Below are positions 19,512 through 27,452 of a stretch of 32,563 bases of DNA, one piece after another. The position numbers and the translations under genes were made by a program. Origin of the DNA: Desulfofundulus australicus DSM 11792 (GTDB lineage Bacteria; Bacillota; Desulfotomaculia; Desulfotomaculales; Desulfovirgulaceae). How positions within the stretch are numbered: position 1 is the first letter of the stretch; each line of letters opens with the position of its first letter. The DNA is taken from the NCBI RefSeq assembly GCF_900129285.1, contig NZ_FQUW01000033.1:1-32563 (forward strand). Direction: 5' to 3'. The notes beneath the pieces are model-generated. The model ran no database searches. It had not been told where the DNA came from and saw nothing but the letters and a program-made list of their open reading frames with translations.

Positions 19512-20576
19512 TTGCCGGGCATCGGGCTGAAACAATGGTTTCAGGTAAGCGCCCTTTATGCCGGTACGGTAATTGGAGCCGGATTTGCATCCGGTCAGGA
19601 AATAATGCAATTCTTTATTATCTACGGGGAAAAAGGCCTCTGGGGGGTAACTCTATCCACAATACTATTTGGGCTGCTGGGTTTGTTAATAATGTTGTAT
19701 ACGACGGCGGCCGGATGCAACAGTTATGCTGAACTCCTCCCGGTTATGATGGGAAAAAAACTGGCCCGGGCGGTGGACTGGCTGAGTCTGGCCATGCTAC
19801 CCGGAGGGCTGGTGGTTATGCTGGCAGGAAGCGGCGCCCTGCTCAACGAGCAGTTCGGACTACCAACCGGGGCGGGAACGCTGGCGGTGGCGGTAATAAC
19901 GATTCTGGTGATCATGGGCGGGCTGGAGGGAGTGTTATTGACAAATATGATCCTGGTCCCGCTGAAAATATTAACCATTGCCTTTGTCTGCCTGATGGCG
20001 ATTATAAATTGTGGGGGATGGCCCGAGCTGGCTCAACAGGGCCAGCAGATAAATCACGGGAGAAACTGGGTGTGGTCCAGCGTACTCTACGTATCCTATA
20101 ACATGGTTGTTCCGCTGGCGGTGCTGTCGTCCCTGGGGCGGAGCGTGGAACAAAAACCGGGGATCCTGGGCGGGGTTACCGGAGGAATAATTCTGGGTGG
20201 AACAGCAGGGCTGGTAACACTGGCAGGTCTGCTTTTTTATCCCGGGATAACCAGCTATCAAATACCGCTTCTATGCATTGCGGGAGATCTGGGCGAGATA
20301 TGGAAACATATTCTGGGCCTGCTGATCTGGCTGGCCATTTTAACAACGGCCATTGCCGATGCCCATGGTTTTGCCAGTCGTGTGGCACCGAAAGGAGGAA
20401 CGCTATACCGCCTGGCAGGTACAGGTGTGGTACTGCTGGCCATACCACTGGCCGGGGTGGGCTTTACCAGGCTGGTGCAGGTACTGTATCCATTATTTGG
20501 GTATGCGGGGCTGGCGGTAATCGCCGGCCTGTTAACAACCATGTTTCGCCTGAAAATAACCCGGGGAAAGGAGTAA
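19512..20576 (+). CDS. YkvI-like membrane protein (APC superfamily)
   Basis: The ~354-residue protein has about ten hydrophobic segments and the signature YAGTVIGAGFASGQE at the first helix, which marks the YkvI family of putative transporters within the amino acid-polyamine-organocation superfamily. The substrate is unknown. TTG 19512 (MPGIGLKQWF) is preferred because GGGGG ends eight bases upstream; the ATG at 19506 is only two bases from it and TTG 19491 lies before it. It is divergent from yyaC and is followed by the cvpA-like gene. Confidence 0.87.
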   Translation: MPGIGLKQWFQVSALYAGTVIGAGFASGQEIMQFFIIYGEKGLWGVTLSTILFGLLGLLIMLYTTAAGCNSYAELLPVMMGKKLARAVDWLSLAMLPGGLVVMLAGSGALLNEQFGLPTGAGTLAVAVITILVIMGGLEGVLLTNMILVPLKILTIAFVCLMAIINCGGWPELAQQGQQINHGRNWVWSSVLYVSYNMVVPLAVLSSLGRSVEQKPGILGGVTGGIILGGTAGLVTLAGLLFYPGITSYQIPLLCIAGDLGEIWKHILGLLIWLAILTTAIADAHGFASRVAPKGGTLYRLAGTGVVLLAIPLAGVGFTRLVQVLYPLFGYAGLAVIAGLLTTMFRLKITRGKE

Positions 20577-20583
20577 GAAGGAA

Positions 20584-20694
20584 TTGACCACCGGAGACGA
20601 GAAATGTGATCTGCAGAAACTGCGAAAAAAAAAGGCGCAAATTTGTCAGGGCAACCAGAAAAAGAAAGGCGGTCTAAAAAGTGAACTGGCTTGA
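20584..20694 (+). CDS. possible small lysine-rich ORF
   Basis: A 36-codon frame opens with TTG 20584, seven bases after the preceding stop, and overlaps the start of the CvpA gene by 14 nt. The product would be MTTGDEKCDLQKLRKKKAQ followed by a lysine- and glycine-rich tail. AGAAGGA just before it is a weak ribosome binding site. It could be a coupling leader peptide or simply chance reading of an A-rich spacer. Confidence 0.25.
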   Translation: MTTGDEKCDLQKLRKKKAQICQGNQKKKGGLKSELA

Positions 20695-21292
20695 CCTGCT
20701 GCTACTGTGGCTGATCATCTGGCCTGCCTGGAGGGGCGTTCAAACCGGGCTGATTGCCAGCCTGGCCAGGGTATGCGGGCTATTGATAGGGTTGGTCCTG
20801 GCCAGGGAATATCACGCACCACTGGCAGAATATATCGGGCGACACTGGCCGATCAATCAATGGCTCGGCAGCTGGAATGCCCCTCCGGCATCAATTTTTA
20901 TCAATGAATCATTATCGGAATGGTATCAGCATCTCTCCCGGGGAACCCTGGAGCTGGTTTCATTTATAGTAATCCTGCTGCTTACAGCCTGGCTGATCAG
21001 CTGGCTGGGACAAATCGTGACCACAGCAGCTGGAATAGGCCTGCTCGGTCCTGTAAACCGGGTCGGCGGGTTGATCCTGGGAATTTCCAGGGGAATACTG
21101 GCGGCGGTCATATTTCTGGCTGTGCTTATGGAGGTTAAAGATATTCTTACCAGCTGGCTTCCCGGTATTGACGTACCCTGGCTCGACCGGGCCTTGAGCA
21201 GTTCCCGCCTGTACCAGGCTTTGAACCCGGCAACGGAAATACTGCAGAAAAGTATCCCCCTGTTAAACCAGTATCCCATAAAAGACATTTAA
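20681..21292 (+). CDS. CvpA family membrane protein
   Basis: The 203-residue protein has four hydrophobic segments and the CvpA-family pattern: an N-terminal NWLDLLLLWLIIWPAWRGVQTGLI, SFIVILLLTAWLISWLGQIV, and VGGLILGISRGILAAVIFL. The family takes its name from a protein needed for colicin V production, but its general role is unclear. The start is GTG at 20681, inside the weak lysine-rich frame. It is followed by an M18 aminopeptidase 87 bp later. Confidence 0.85.
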   Translation: MNWLDLLLLWLIIWPAWRGVQTGLIASLARVCGLLIGLVLAREYHAPLAEYIGRHWPINQWLGSWNAPPASIFINESLSEWYQHLSRGTLELVSFIVILLLTAWLISWLGQIVTTAAGIGLLGPVNRVGGLILGISRGILAAVIFLAVLMEVKDILTSWLPGIDVPWLDRALSSSRLYQALNPATEILQKSIPLLNQYPIKDI

Positions 21293-21379
21293 CCTGCGAA
21301 AAATAAACAAGAGGATATTTGACTAGGATATAATTTGAAACAAAAAATTTCAAGTATAATAAGCCAGGGAGTGGATGAA

Positions 21380-22771
21380 ATGACCGGTTTAAAAGAACAG
21401 CCGGATAGTGTGCCGGCCTGGACGAAACTAAACGCGCAGGAAAAACAGGCGGCAATGGACCTGGCGGAAGATTACCGCCAGTTTCTAAGTAAGGCCAAGA
21501 CCGAACGGGAAACCATAGAGCTGGCGGCAGCAGCTGCCAGGGACGGGGGCTTTAGTGAGCTGGAGCAAAAGGAAAACATTAAGGCCGGGGATCGGGTATT
21601 CAGCATCTGGCGGGGAAAGTGCATGGCCATGGCGGTGGCAGGCAGCGAGCCCCTGGAGGAAGGATTAAACATCGTTGGTGCGCATGCTGATAGCCCCCGG
21701 CTGGATTTAAAACCCCGGCCGCTGTACGAGGAAGAAAACCTGGCGTTGCTTAAAACTCATTATTATGGTGGTATTAAAAAATACCAGTGGGTGAGTATAC
21801 CCCTGGCCCTGCACGGGGTGGTGGTAAAAGAGGACGGACGGGTAATAAAAATAGTCATCGGCGAAAAAGAAACAGAACCTGTCTTTACCATAACTGATCT
21901 CCTTCCCCACCTGGCCAGGGAACAAATGGAAAAGAAAATGACCGAGGGAATTAAGGGCGAGGGGTTGAACTTGCTGGTAGGCGGAATACCGGTGGGTGAA
22001 GCAGAGATTAAAGAAAAAATCAAGCAGCATGTGCTCAACTACCTGGAGCAGAAATATGGCATAAGGGATGACGATTTTATCAGCGCAGAGATTGAGGCCG
22101 TTCCGGCCTGGCCAGCCCGGGATGTTGGACTGGACAGGAGTATGATTGGAGGATATGGTCAGGATGATCGGGTGTGCGTGTTTGCTGCACTGAAGGCCAT
22201 AATGGAACTGACGGTGCCATCACAGACAGCAGTGGCGCTCTTTGTGGATAAGGAGGAAATAGGCAGCACAGGCAACACGGGAATGTACTCCACATTTTTA
22301 ACAAATTTTGTGGCCGAACTGGCCGCACGGTCCGTTCCCGGTTACAATGAGCTGATTCTGCGCAGGATTATGGCCAGATCCCGGGCCCTATCAGCCGACG
22401 TTAATGCCGGGTTTGATCCTAACTATCCGGACGTAATGGATAAATTGAATACCGCCCGCCTGGGGCACGGTGTGGTTGTAACCAAGTATACCGGCGCCGG
22501 TGGAAAAAAGGGAGCCAATGATGCTCACGCCGAATTTTTGGGTCAGGTGCGGCGGGTATTCAACCGGCACGGAGTGATCTGGCAGAGCGGCCTGCTGGGT
22601 AAAGTGGATCAAGGAGGAGGCGGGACCATTGCCTACTTGCTGGCCATGCACGGCATGGATGTCGTGGACTGCGGGGTTGCCCTTTTAGGCATGCATTCAC
22701 CCTTTGAGGTGGCCCATAAAGCAGACATCTATATGGCCTATCGAGCTTATAAAGCTTTCTATGAAGGGTAA
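21380..22771 (+). CDS. M18 family aminopeptidase
   Basis: The ~463-residue protein is a zinc aminopeptidase of family M18 (aspartyl aminopeptidase/aminopeptidase I type), which removes N-terminal residues from peptides in the cytoplasm. The metal and catalytic motifs are visible: GAHADSPRLDLKP (His102 and Asp104 counted from this start), YGQDDRVCVFAAL, DKEEIGSTGNTG, ALSADVNAGFDPNY and GMHSPFEVAHKADIYMAYRAY. ATG 21380 has AGGGAG upstream; an in-frame TTG at 21335 adds 15 residues without a ribosome binding site. It lies 16 bp before the MscS gene. Confidence 0.93.
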   Translation: MTGLKEQPDSVPAWTKLNAQEKQAAMDLAEDYRQFLSKAKTERETIELAAAAARDGGFSELEQKENIKAGDRVFSIWRGKCMAMAVAGSEPLEEGLNIVGAHADSPRLDLKPRPLYEEENLALLKTHYYGGIKKYQWVSIPLALHGVVVKEDGRVIKIVIGEKETEPVFTITDLLPHLAREQMEKKMTEGIKGEGLNLLVGGIPVGEAEIKEKIKQHVLNYLEQKYGIRDDDFISAEIEAVPAWPARDVGLDRSMIGGYGQDDRVCVFAALKAIMELTVPSQTAVALFVDKEEIGSTGNTGMYSTFLTNFVAELAARSVPGYNELILRRIMARSRALSADVNAGFDPNYPDVMDKLNTARLGHGVVVTKYTGAGGKKGANDAHAEFLGQVRRVFNRHGVIWQSGLLGKVDQGGGGTIAYLLAMHGMDVVDCGVALLGMHSPFEVAHKADIYMAYRAYKAFYEG

Positions 22772-22787
22772 ACCTGGAGGTTTGATC

Positions 22788-23681
22788 ATGGAAGAGATCT
22801 GGAAAACAGTTCTGGGGCAATCAACAGTTAACCAGCTGCTGGCAATAGACTGGGGAAAAGTTATTGCCAGCAGCATCAGGGTCCTATTAATCATCGCCCT
22901 GACCTTTCTGGTAATGCGCGCCGGCAGCGCGGCGGTGGATCGATTTTTTAACAAGTGGGATAAAATCGAAGCGGTTGAAAGCAGGCGGGTGCATACCCTG
23001 CGTACCCTGATGAAAAGCGGCCTGCGCTATACCCTGTACTTTGTGGCCCTGGTCACCATTCTCAATATGTTCGGCGTACGGGTGGAGGCTATCCTGGCCG
23101 GTGCCGGAGTGGTAGGGCTGGCCGTGGGCTTTGGGGCTCAGAATCTTGTCCGGGACGTGATCACAGGTTTTTTCCTGCTGCTGGAAGATCAATTCGCCGT
23201 GGGAGATTATATAACAGTAGCTGGAGTAAGCGGGACAGTTGAGGAAATGGGCCTGAGAGTAACCCGCCTGCGGGATTTTGGTGGTGAACTGCATATTATC
23301 CCCAACGGGCAGATAATTCAGGTTACCAATCACAGCCGGGGCAATATGCGGGCGCTGGTAGAAGTGGGTGTGGCCTACGAGGAAAACCTGGACCGGGTTA
23401 TTGACGTTCTGCAACAGGTCTGTGAGCAGGCCGCACGGGACATGGCTGATATCATTGCCGAAGGACCCCACGTTCTGGGGGTGGTAAACTTCGGACAATC
23501 AGATGTGGTGATCAGGATCATTGCCTACACCAAACCCATGCAGCAGTGGTATGTGGAGCGGGAGCTGCGGCGCCTGATCAAAGAAGCCTTTGACCGGGAA
23601 GGCATCGAAATACCTTATCCCAGGCGGGTGGTGTTGAGCATGAGTGGAGGTGCGAAGCATGGTCAGATATCAGGCTGGTGA
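22788..23681 (+). CDS. MscS family mechanosensitive ion channel
   Basis: This is a small-conductance mechanosensitive channel that opens under membrane tension to release solutes. The 297-residue protein has an N-terminal hydrophobic segment, two further helices (YTLYFVALVTILNMFGV and the pore helix AGVVGLAVGFGAQNLVRDVI), then the conserved FFLLLEDQFAVGDYI and IIPNGQI of the beta domain. ATG 22788 follows CTGGAGG at the right distance; an in-frame upstream region overlaps the aminopeptidase gene. It overlaps the DUF951 gene by 23 nt. Confidence 0.93.
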   Translation: MEEIWKTVLGQSTVNQLLAIDWGKVIASSIRVLLIIALTFLVMRAGSAAVDRFFNKWDKIEAVESRRVHTLRTLMKSGLRYTLYFVALVTILNMFGVRVEAILAGAGVVGLAVGFGAQNLVRDVITGFFLLLEDQFAVGDYITVAGVSGTVEEMGLRVTRLRDFGGELHIIPNGQIIQVTNHSRGNMRALVEVGVAYEENLDRVIDVLQQVCEQAARDMADIIAEGPHVLGVVNFGQSDVVIRIIAYTKPMQQWYVERELRRLIKEAFDREGIEIPYPRRVVLSMSGGAKHGQISGW

Positions 23682-23877
23682 TGTGGTGAGGACCCGCAAG
23701 CCACATCCCTGTGGCGGTGACCGGTGGGAAATAATGCGTACGGGAATTGATATACGCATCAAGTGTTTAACCTGTGGACGTGTGGTCATGCTCCCCCGGG
23801 CTAAATTTGATAAAAGCATCAGGGCCGTTATGGGACCGGGCGAAAACAACAAAAAGGGCCTGACGGATGGAAGTTAA
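23659..23877 (+). CDS. DUF951 domain-containing protein
   Basis: The 72-residue protein matches the DUF951 family of short zinc-ribbon-like proteins: VRYQAGDVVRTRKPHPCGG, RWEIMRTGIDIRIKCLTCGRVVMLPR. Cysteines at 18, 36 and 39 suggest metal binding. ATG 23659 follows GGAGGTG inside the end of mscS. In many Firmicutes this gene sits near rpsF/ychF and mscS; the function is unknown. It is followed directly by an intrinsic terminator. Confidence 0.9.
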   Translation: MVRYQAGDVVRTRKPHPCGGDRWEIMRTGIDIRIKCLTCGRVVMLPRAKFDKSIRAVMGPGENNKKGLTDGS

Positions 23878-23885
23878 GCAGGTAC

Positions 23886-23917
23886 AAAAAGGCGGTGGAC
23901 AGGAAAACCGCCTTTTT
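23886..23917. terminator. intrinsic terminator after the DUF951 gene
   Basis: AAAAAGGCGGT (23886-23896) pairs perfectly with ACCGCCTTTTT (23907-23917), an 11-bp stem with a 10-nt loop and a T-run. It ends the ykvI-to-DUF951 gene series. Confidence 0.9.
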
Positions 23918-23950
23918 ATTATTGCTGATTGATTAGTAGCAAATTTGCAC

Positions 23951-23997
23951 ATTTGGTAATAACCGCCGCATATACTATGATCAGAAAATTACCAAAT
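23951..23997. promoter_or_regulatory. long-spaced inverted repeat around a -10-like element
   Basis: ATTTGGTAAT (23951-23960) and ATTACCAAAT (23988-23997) are perfect 10-bp inverted copies separated by 27 bp. The spacer holds TATACT (23971-23976), a good -10 candidate for the small gene at 24020; a TTGCAC at 23946-23951 is too far (19 bp) for a firm -35. The layout suggests two operator half-sites flanking a promoter. Confidence 0.45.
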
Positions 23998-24019
23998 CCT
24001 GTGAAAAGGGGGTAGTCAA

Positions 24020-24202
24020 ATGGGCTGGGAGAAAAATGATCCCAAAGGCGGGGGCCAGGATGAGCAGAGGGAGTGCAGCTGCTGCTTGAACATTGAGAAC
24101 TCGATCGTGATTATTGTTTGCGGCGAAGTGGATCCTGGCCGGATATGCGACCATATCAAGCAGATAGCGGAGATAAAAATGAGCGAAACAACCATAAAGT
24201 AA
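24020..24202 (+). CDS. small cysteine-rich protein of unknown function
   Basis: The 60-residue product has five cysteines (19, 21, 22, 34, 43), including ECSCCLN, a hydrophobic central strand SIVIIVCG and a short helix-like end. A GGGGG sequence eight bases before ATG 24020 supports translation. It has its own candidate promoter and is followed by a hairpin terminator, so it is a single-gene unit. I do not recognise the family. Cysteine spacing suggests metal or redox chemistry, but this is an inference. Confidence 0.6.
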   Translation: MGWEKNDPKGGGQDEQRECSCCLNIENSIVIIVCGEVDPGRICDHIKQIAEIKMSETTIK

Positions 24203-24218
24203 TTACTTGAAAGAAACG

Positions 24219-24248
24219 AACCTCCTCCGGGCAAGCCGGGGGAGGTTT
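24219..24248 (+). terminator. hairpin terminator after the small cysteine-rich gene
   Basis: AACCTCCTCCGG (24219-24230) pairs with CCGGGGGAGGTT (24236-24247), with one G-U pair and a 5-nt loop. The following TTTGATATTTT is an interrupted T-run. Confidence 0.75.
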
Positions 24249-24293
24249 GATATTTTAAGTAATAGAATTTCTAATAACTAGAAAAACAAGCAG

Positions 24294-24322
24294 TTGCCAT
24301 CGAGCTAAATTTATGCTATAAT
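24294..24322 (+). promoter_or_regulatory. promoter of the rpsF-ssb-rpsR operon
   Basis: There is a -35 TTGCCA (24294-24299), a 17-nt spacer and a consensus -10 TATAAT (24317-24322). Transcription would begin near 24329, leaving a leader of about 78 nt before rpsF. Confidence 0.82.
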
Positions 24323-24350
24323 CATCAAGTCATAAATGTAGCATTTTCCA

Positions 24351-24398
24351 CCCTGCTCTACCACTTAATGGTAGGGCCTTCAGTCCACAGGGAGGAGG
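24351..24398 (+). promoter_or_regulatory. structured rpsF leader, candidate S6:S18 autoregulatory element
   Basis: CCCTG (24351-24355) can pair with CAGGG (24388-24392), enclosing a hairpin CTACCA-CTTAA-TGGTAG (24358-24374). The outer helix ends directly at the Shine-Dalgarno GGAGGAGG (24391-24398), so folding would compete with ribosome binding. rpsF leaders in many bacteria are bound by the S6:S18 complex. That this is such an element is inferred from position and structure. Confidence 0.5.
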
Positions 24399-24406
24399 TG
24401 TTTGAG

Positions 24407-24694
24407 GTGCGCAGTTATGAATGTGTTTATATCCTGCGCCCGGAACTGGACGATGAAAAAGCCGGTGAGGTGGCGGAGAAATTCAAATCCCTCGTGGAAA
24501 ACCACGGAGGGGAAGTCACCAAACTGGAAAAATGGGGTAAGCGACGCCTGGCATACGAAATTGCCCATGTCAGGGAAGGCATTTATATGATCATGCAGTT
24601 TAATGCTGCCCCAGAAGTGGCCCAGGAACTGGACCGGGTTTTAAAGATTACAGAAGAAGTGCTGCGCCACATTATTGTTCGTCAGGCAGCGTAG
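24407..24694 (+). CDS. rpsF: 30S ribosomal protein S6
   Basis: S6 binds the platform of the 30S subunit together with S18. The 95-residue protein begins [22 protein letters not shown] and contains [29 protein letters not shown], the family core. GTG 24407 is eight bases after GGAGGAGG and gives the normal length; an open in-frame stretch upstream overlaps the leader. It leads the rpsF-ssb-rpsR operon. Confidence 0.96.
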   Translation: MRSYECVYILRPELDDEKAGEVAEKFKSLVENHGGEVTKLEKWGKRRLAYEIAHVREGIYMIMQFNAAPEVAQELDRVLKITEEVLRHIIVRQAA

Positions 24695-24765
24695 AGAAAA
24701 AATTATTTAAAATTCCGGCTTAGCCTGCTCTGCCGGGTAGAGATTGAACCCAAGGCGGTGGAAAG

Positions 24766-25185
24766 ATGTTCAATAAAATCATATTGATCGGGCGCCTGGT
24801 CAGGGAGCCCGAACTGCGTTACACACCCAGCGGCACAGCAGTGGCCAGATTTACACTGGCGGTGGATCGCCCTTTTACCAACCGGCAGGGGGAACGTGAG
24901 GCCGATTTTATTGACATCGTGGTCTGGCAGAAGCAGGCGGAGGTATGTTCGCAGTACCTGGGTAAAGGCCGGCTGGTTGCAGTAGAGGGCAGGTTGCAAA
25001 TCCGCTCCTATGATGACAGCCAGGGTGTGCGTCGTAAGACAGCCGAGGTAGTGGCCGAGCAGGTACGATTCCTGGATCGGCCTCGTGAGGCGCAGTCGCC
25101 GGCTGGGTCCGCAGGTCATGGACATGATCTGGACGAGAGCGGGTACAGTGAGGTTAGTTTCAACGAGGACGATATACCGTTCTAG
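24766..25185 (+). CDS. ssb: Single-stranded DNA-binding protein
   Basis: SSB coats single-stranded DNA during replication and repair. The 139-residue protein has the OB-fold N-terminus MFNKIILIGRLVREPELRYTPSG, the FIDIVVWQKQAEVCSQYL and GRLVAVEGRLQIRSY strands, a flexible linker and the acidic tip ending DDIPF that recruits partner proteins. ATG 24766 follows CGGTGGAAAG. The position between rpsF and rpsR is standard in Bacillota. Confidence 0.96.
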   Translation: MFNKIILIGRLVREPELRYTPSGTAVARFTLAVDRPFTNRQGEREADFIDIVVWQKQAEVCSQYLGKGRLVAVEGRLQIRSYDDSQGVRRKTAEVVAEQVRFLDRPREAQSPAGSAGHGHDLDESGYSEVSFNEDDIPF

Positions 25186-25240
25186 CAGCTTACGGGAAAT
25201 TGATAATAAATAATTCTGCCAGAAATAAGGGGTGAATTGC

Positions 25241-25474
25241 TTGGCTAAAAGGGAAAGGGGACGCCGGGGGAAAAAAAGAATCTGCAATTTCTGTGTGGAT
25301 AAAATTGATATTATTGATTACAAGGACGTATCCCGGCTGAAAAAATACATCACCGAACGGGGTAAAATCTTACCCCGGCGCATATCCGGGAACTGCGCCC
25401 GGCATCAGCGGATGCTGACCGTAGCTATTAAAAGGGCTCGGAACATAGCCCTCCTGCCATTTACAGCCGAGTAA
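25241..25474 (+). CDS. rpsR: 30S ribosomal protein S18
   Basis: S18 pairs with S6 on the 30S platform. The 77-residue protein has [20 protein letters not shown], the core [29 protein letters not shown] and [14 protein letters not shown]. Cysteines at 15 and 18 mark a zinc-binding (C+) form. TTG 25241 was chosen, nine bases after AAGGGG; the in-frame GTG at 25232 overlaps that ribosome binding site. An intrinsic terminator follows. Confidence 0.96.
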   Translation: MAKRERGRRGKKRICNFCVDKIDIIDYKDVSRLKKYITERGKILPRRISGNCARHQRMLTVAIKRARNIALLPFTAE

Positions 25475-25478
25475 AACC

Positions 25479-25502
25479 AAGGGGAACTTGCCGGTTCCCC
25501 TT
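25479..25502 (+). terminator. hairpin terminator after rpsR
   Basis: AAGGGGAAC (25479-25487) pairs with GTTCCCCTT (25494-25502) over a 6-nt loop, followed by the T-rich ATATATTTGG. It ends the rpsF operon. The remaining 160 bp to the next gene show no further clear element. Confidence 0.75.
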
Positions 25503-25666
25503 ATATATTTGGTTTGGCCACCAGTAACCCTGTGAGATCAATATCCCACTCCTGAAAATATACTGCACCAGGTCCATCAAATAACAGGTGCCGATTGCAC
25601 ATGAGGGGCAGGAAAAGCGGGGTTGCCTCGCGAAGTAAGTTCAGGATAAGAAAAGGGGGGCGATCC

Positions 25667-25990
25667 ATGTTCGGACCCCGGGGCCATCAGGATACGGGTA
25701 TTGCGAAAAATATAAGGGTAATTGAGTGGCTGAAGGCGGACCTGCTGGCATCCCTTGCCGCCCTGTATAAAGCCATGCTGCGGGGTAGTGAAGAAAGACT
25801 GCTGGATGCGTTCAGCAGCATTATTATTACCTGTTACGTGCTGGGACGCCGGCTGGGGATCAGTTTTACCCGGATGGATCTCAAGCTGGAGAATAAGCTG
25901 CGCCAGGGTATTGAAGAAGGACATGAAATGGAAAGATGGTACGGGGACTTATCTGCCCTGCTGGCCCACCTGGTAGAAAAAAAGAGGTGA
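25667..25990 (+). CDS. MazG-like family protein
   Basis: The 107-residue, probably all-helical protein resembles the MazG-like family found beside yybS in Desulfotomaculum-type genomes. Visible segments are NIRVIEWLKADLLASLAALYKAML, ERLLDAFSSIIITCYVLGRRLGI and LENKLRQGIEEGHEMERWYGDLSAL. True MazG proteins hydrolyse nucleoside triphosphates through EExxE metal motifs. A clear full set is not visible here, so enzyme activity is doubtful. ATG 25667 follows GGGGGG. It lies four bases before yybS. Confidence 0.65.
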   Translation: MFGPRGHQDTGIAKNIRVIEWLKADLLASLAALYKAMLRGSEERLLDAFSSIIITCYVLGRRLGISFTRMDLKLENKLRQGIEEGHEMERWYGDLSALLAHLVEKKR

Positions 25991-25994
25991 TTCC

Positions 25995-26978
25995 TTGGTT
26001 TCCCAATGGCGGCACAATAACCTGGTGGAAGGGGCAATTTTTGCCAGCCTGACGGCAGTGATAGCTCACCTTGGCCTGCTTGTTCCACCGCTGTTCCCAC
26101 TGATCAGCGTCGTTATACCCCTACCCCTGGCTGTGCTGGTGAAAAAGCGAGATCTTGTAACAGGTGCCCTGGCCCTGGTGGTGGCAGCGGTGCTTTTATT
26201 AGTGTTTTATGGCCGTCCGGTCACCGTAATGATGCTGGTCATTCAGCTTGGCCCGCTGGGCCTGCTGCTGGGATTGCTCTTTAAAAACCGGGTACGGGCT
26301 GGCCTGGCAGTGGCCATGGCCACCGGCATAGCGGTTATTTTAAACGTAATAACCCTTTTGTCAGGCTTCTGGTTCCTGGGAATTAATCCCCTGGCGGCGG
26401 GTTCAGGAATATATGGAGATATTGAACAACTTCTTGCTTTTTATCAGCACCAGGGCCTGATCGAACCGGGGATGGAAGATGAGATACGGCACCTGCTCCA
26501 GGAAATGGTGCAACTGATGATACTTTTGTTCCCTGCTAACCTGGTCCTCTGGTCCCTGGTTTCCACCACCATCACTTATTACCTGGGCCAGGTGGTACTC
26601 CAGCGGCTGGGATACGGGGTTGAAACGCTGCCCCCTTTCCGGCAGTGGCAAATACCCTGGTATTTTGTGTGGATTGTGATCACGGGCCTGCTATTGTTCC
26701 TGACCGGCGACGCACTGAACAAACAGTCCGTGGCCGCGGCCGGGAAGAACCTTGTCTACCTGGGCGCGTTTCTTTATCTGGTTGCGGGCCTTTCGGTGCT
26801 GGGCTTTTATTTTGACCGTTTTCAACTGTCCAGGGCAGTCAGGTTAATCCTCATGGTGGTTCTTATTTTATACTGGCCGTTTACTGTTGTAGCGTTAACC
26901 ATACTGGGTCTGGTGGATTCGCTGTTAAATATAAGGCAAGCTGCGCAGCATCGCAAAAAAGGAGGCGACGACAGGTGA
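25995..26978 (+). CDS. yybS: YybS family membrane protein (DUF2232)
   Basis: The 327-residue protein has about eight hydrophobic segments and matches the YybS/DUF2232 family by position (before rplI) and by its N-terminal pattern LVEGAIFASLTAVIAHLGLLVPPLFPLI. The family resembles S-component-like membrane proteins; its role is unknown. The start is TTG with AGAGGTGAT upstream. It overlaps rplI by four bases (GTGA), which implies translational coupling. Confidence 0.85.
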   Translation: MVSQWRHNNLVEGAIFASLTAVIAHLGLLVPPLFPLISVVIPLPLAVLVKKRDLVTGALALVVAAVLLLVFYGRPVTVMMLVIQLGPLGLLLGLLFKNRVRAGLAVAMATGIAVILNVITLLSGFWFLGINPLAAGSGIYGDIEQLLAFYQHQGLIEPGMEDEIRHLLQEMVQLMILLFPANLVLWSLVSTTITYYLGQVVLQRLGYGVETLPPFRQWQIPWYFVWIVITGLLLFLTGDALNKQSVAAAGKNLVYLGAFLYLVAGLSVLGFYFDRFQLSRAVRLILMVVLILYWPFTVVALTILGLVDSLLNIRQAAQHRKKGGDDR

Positions 26979-27424
26979 AGGTTATATTACTGGAAGATGT
27001 GAAAAACCTGGGCACCAGGGGTTCTGTGGTAAATGTAAGCGACGGTTATGCCAGGAATTATCTTCTTCCCCGCCGCCTGGCCGTAGAAGCAACCCCCGCC
27101 AGGATGAAGGAACTGGCCCAGAAGAAGGCCATTGAGAATAGAAAACGGGAAGAAGCGGAGGTGCAGGCCAGGGAACTGGCGGCCAGGCTGAACGGCCTTA
27201 CCGTACAGGTGAAAGTAAAAGTCGGCGAAGGTGGCCGTCTTTTTGGTGCCATAAATACCAGGGACATTGCCGAGAACCTGGAGCGGCAGCACAACATTAC
27301 CGTGGACAAGAAAAAGATCATGCTCAAAGAACCGATCAAACAACTGGGAGAACAGGTGCTGGTGGTAAAGCTTCATCCCAACGTGCAGGCACAAATAAGG
27401 GTAGCAGTGGTTCCCGAGGATTAA
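26975..27424 (+). CDS. rplI: 50S ribosomal protein L9
   Basis: L9 is an elongated two-domain protein of the large subunit that helps keep the reading frame. The 149-residue protein begins MKVILLEDVKNLGTRGSVVNV and has the family signature GYARNYLLPRRLAVEAT, a long central helix (ARMKELAQKKAIENRKREEAEVQ) and a globular C-domain with VGEGGRLFGAINTRDIAE. The start is GTG, overlapping the yybS stop and preceded by GGAGG. Confidence 0.96.
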   Translation: MKVILLEDVKNLGTRGSVVNVSDGYARNYLLPRRLAVEATPARMKELAQKKAIENRKREEAEVQARELAARLNGLTVQVKVKVGEGGRLFGAINTRDIAENLERQHNITVDKKKIMLKEPIKQLGEQVLVVKLHPNVQAQIRVAVVPED

Positions 27425-27452
27425 CATAGCCGAAGACGTGAAAGGAGTAGCC

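Noticed and set aside
21318-21356. TTGACT and TATAAT-like sequences before the aminopeptidase gene
   Set aside because: The -35 and -10 candidates are spaced only 4 or 14 bp apart, so no usable promoter can be claimed.
24703-25287. 194-codon minus-strand frame opposite ssb
   Set aside because: It is antisense to ssb and the start of rpsR and has no recognisable domain or ribosome binding site.
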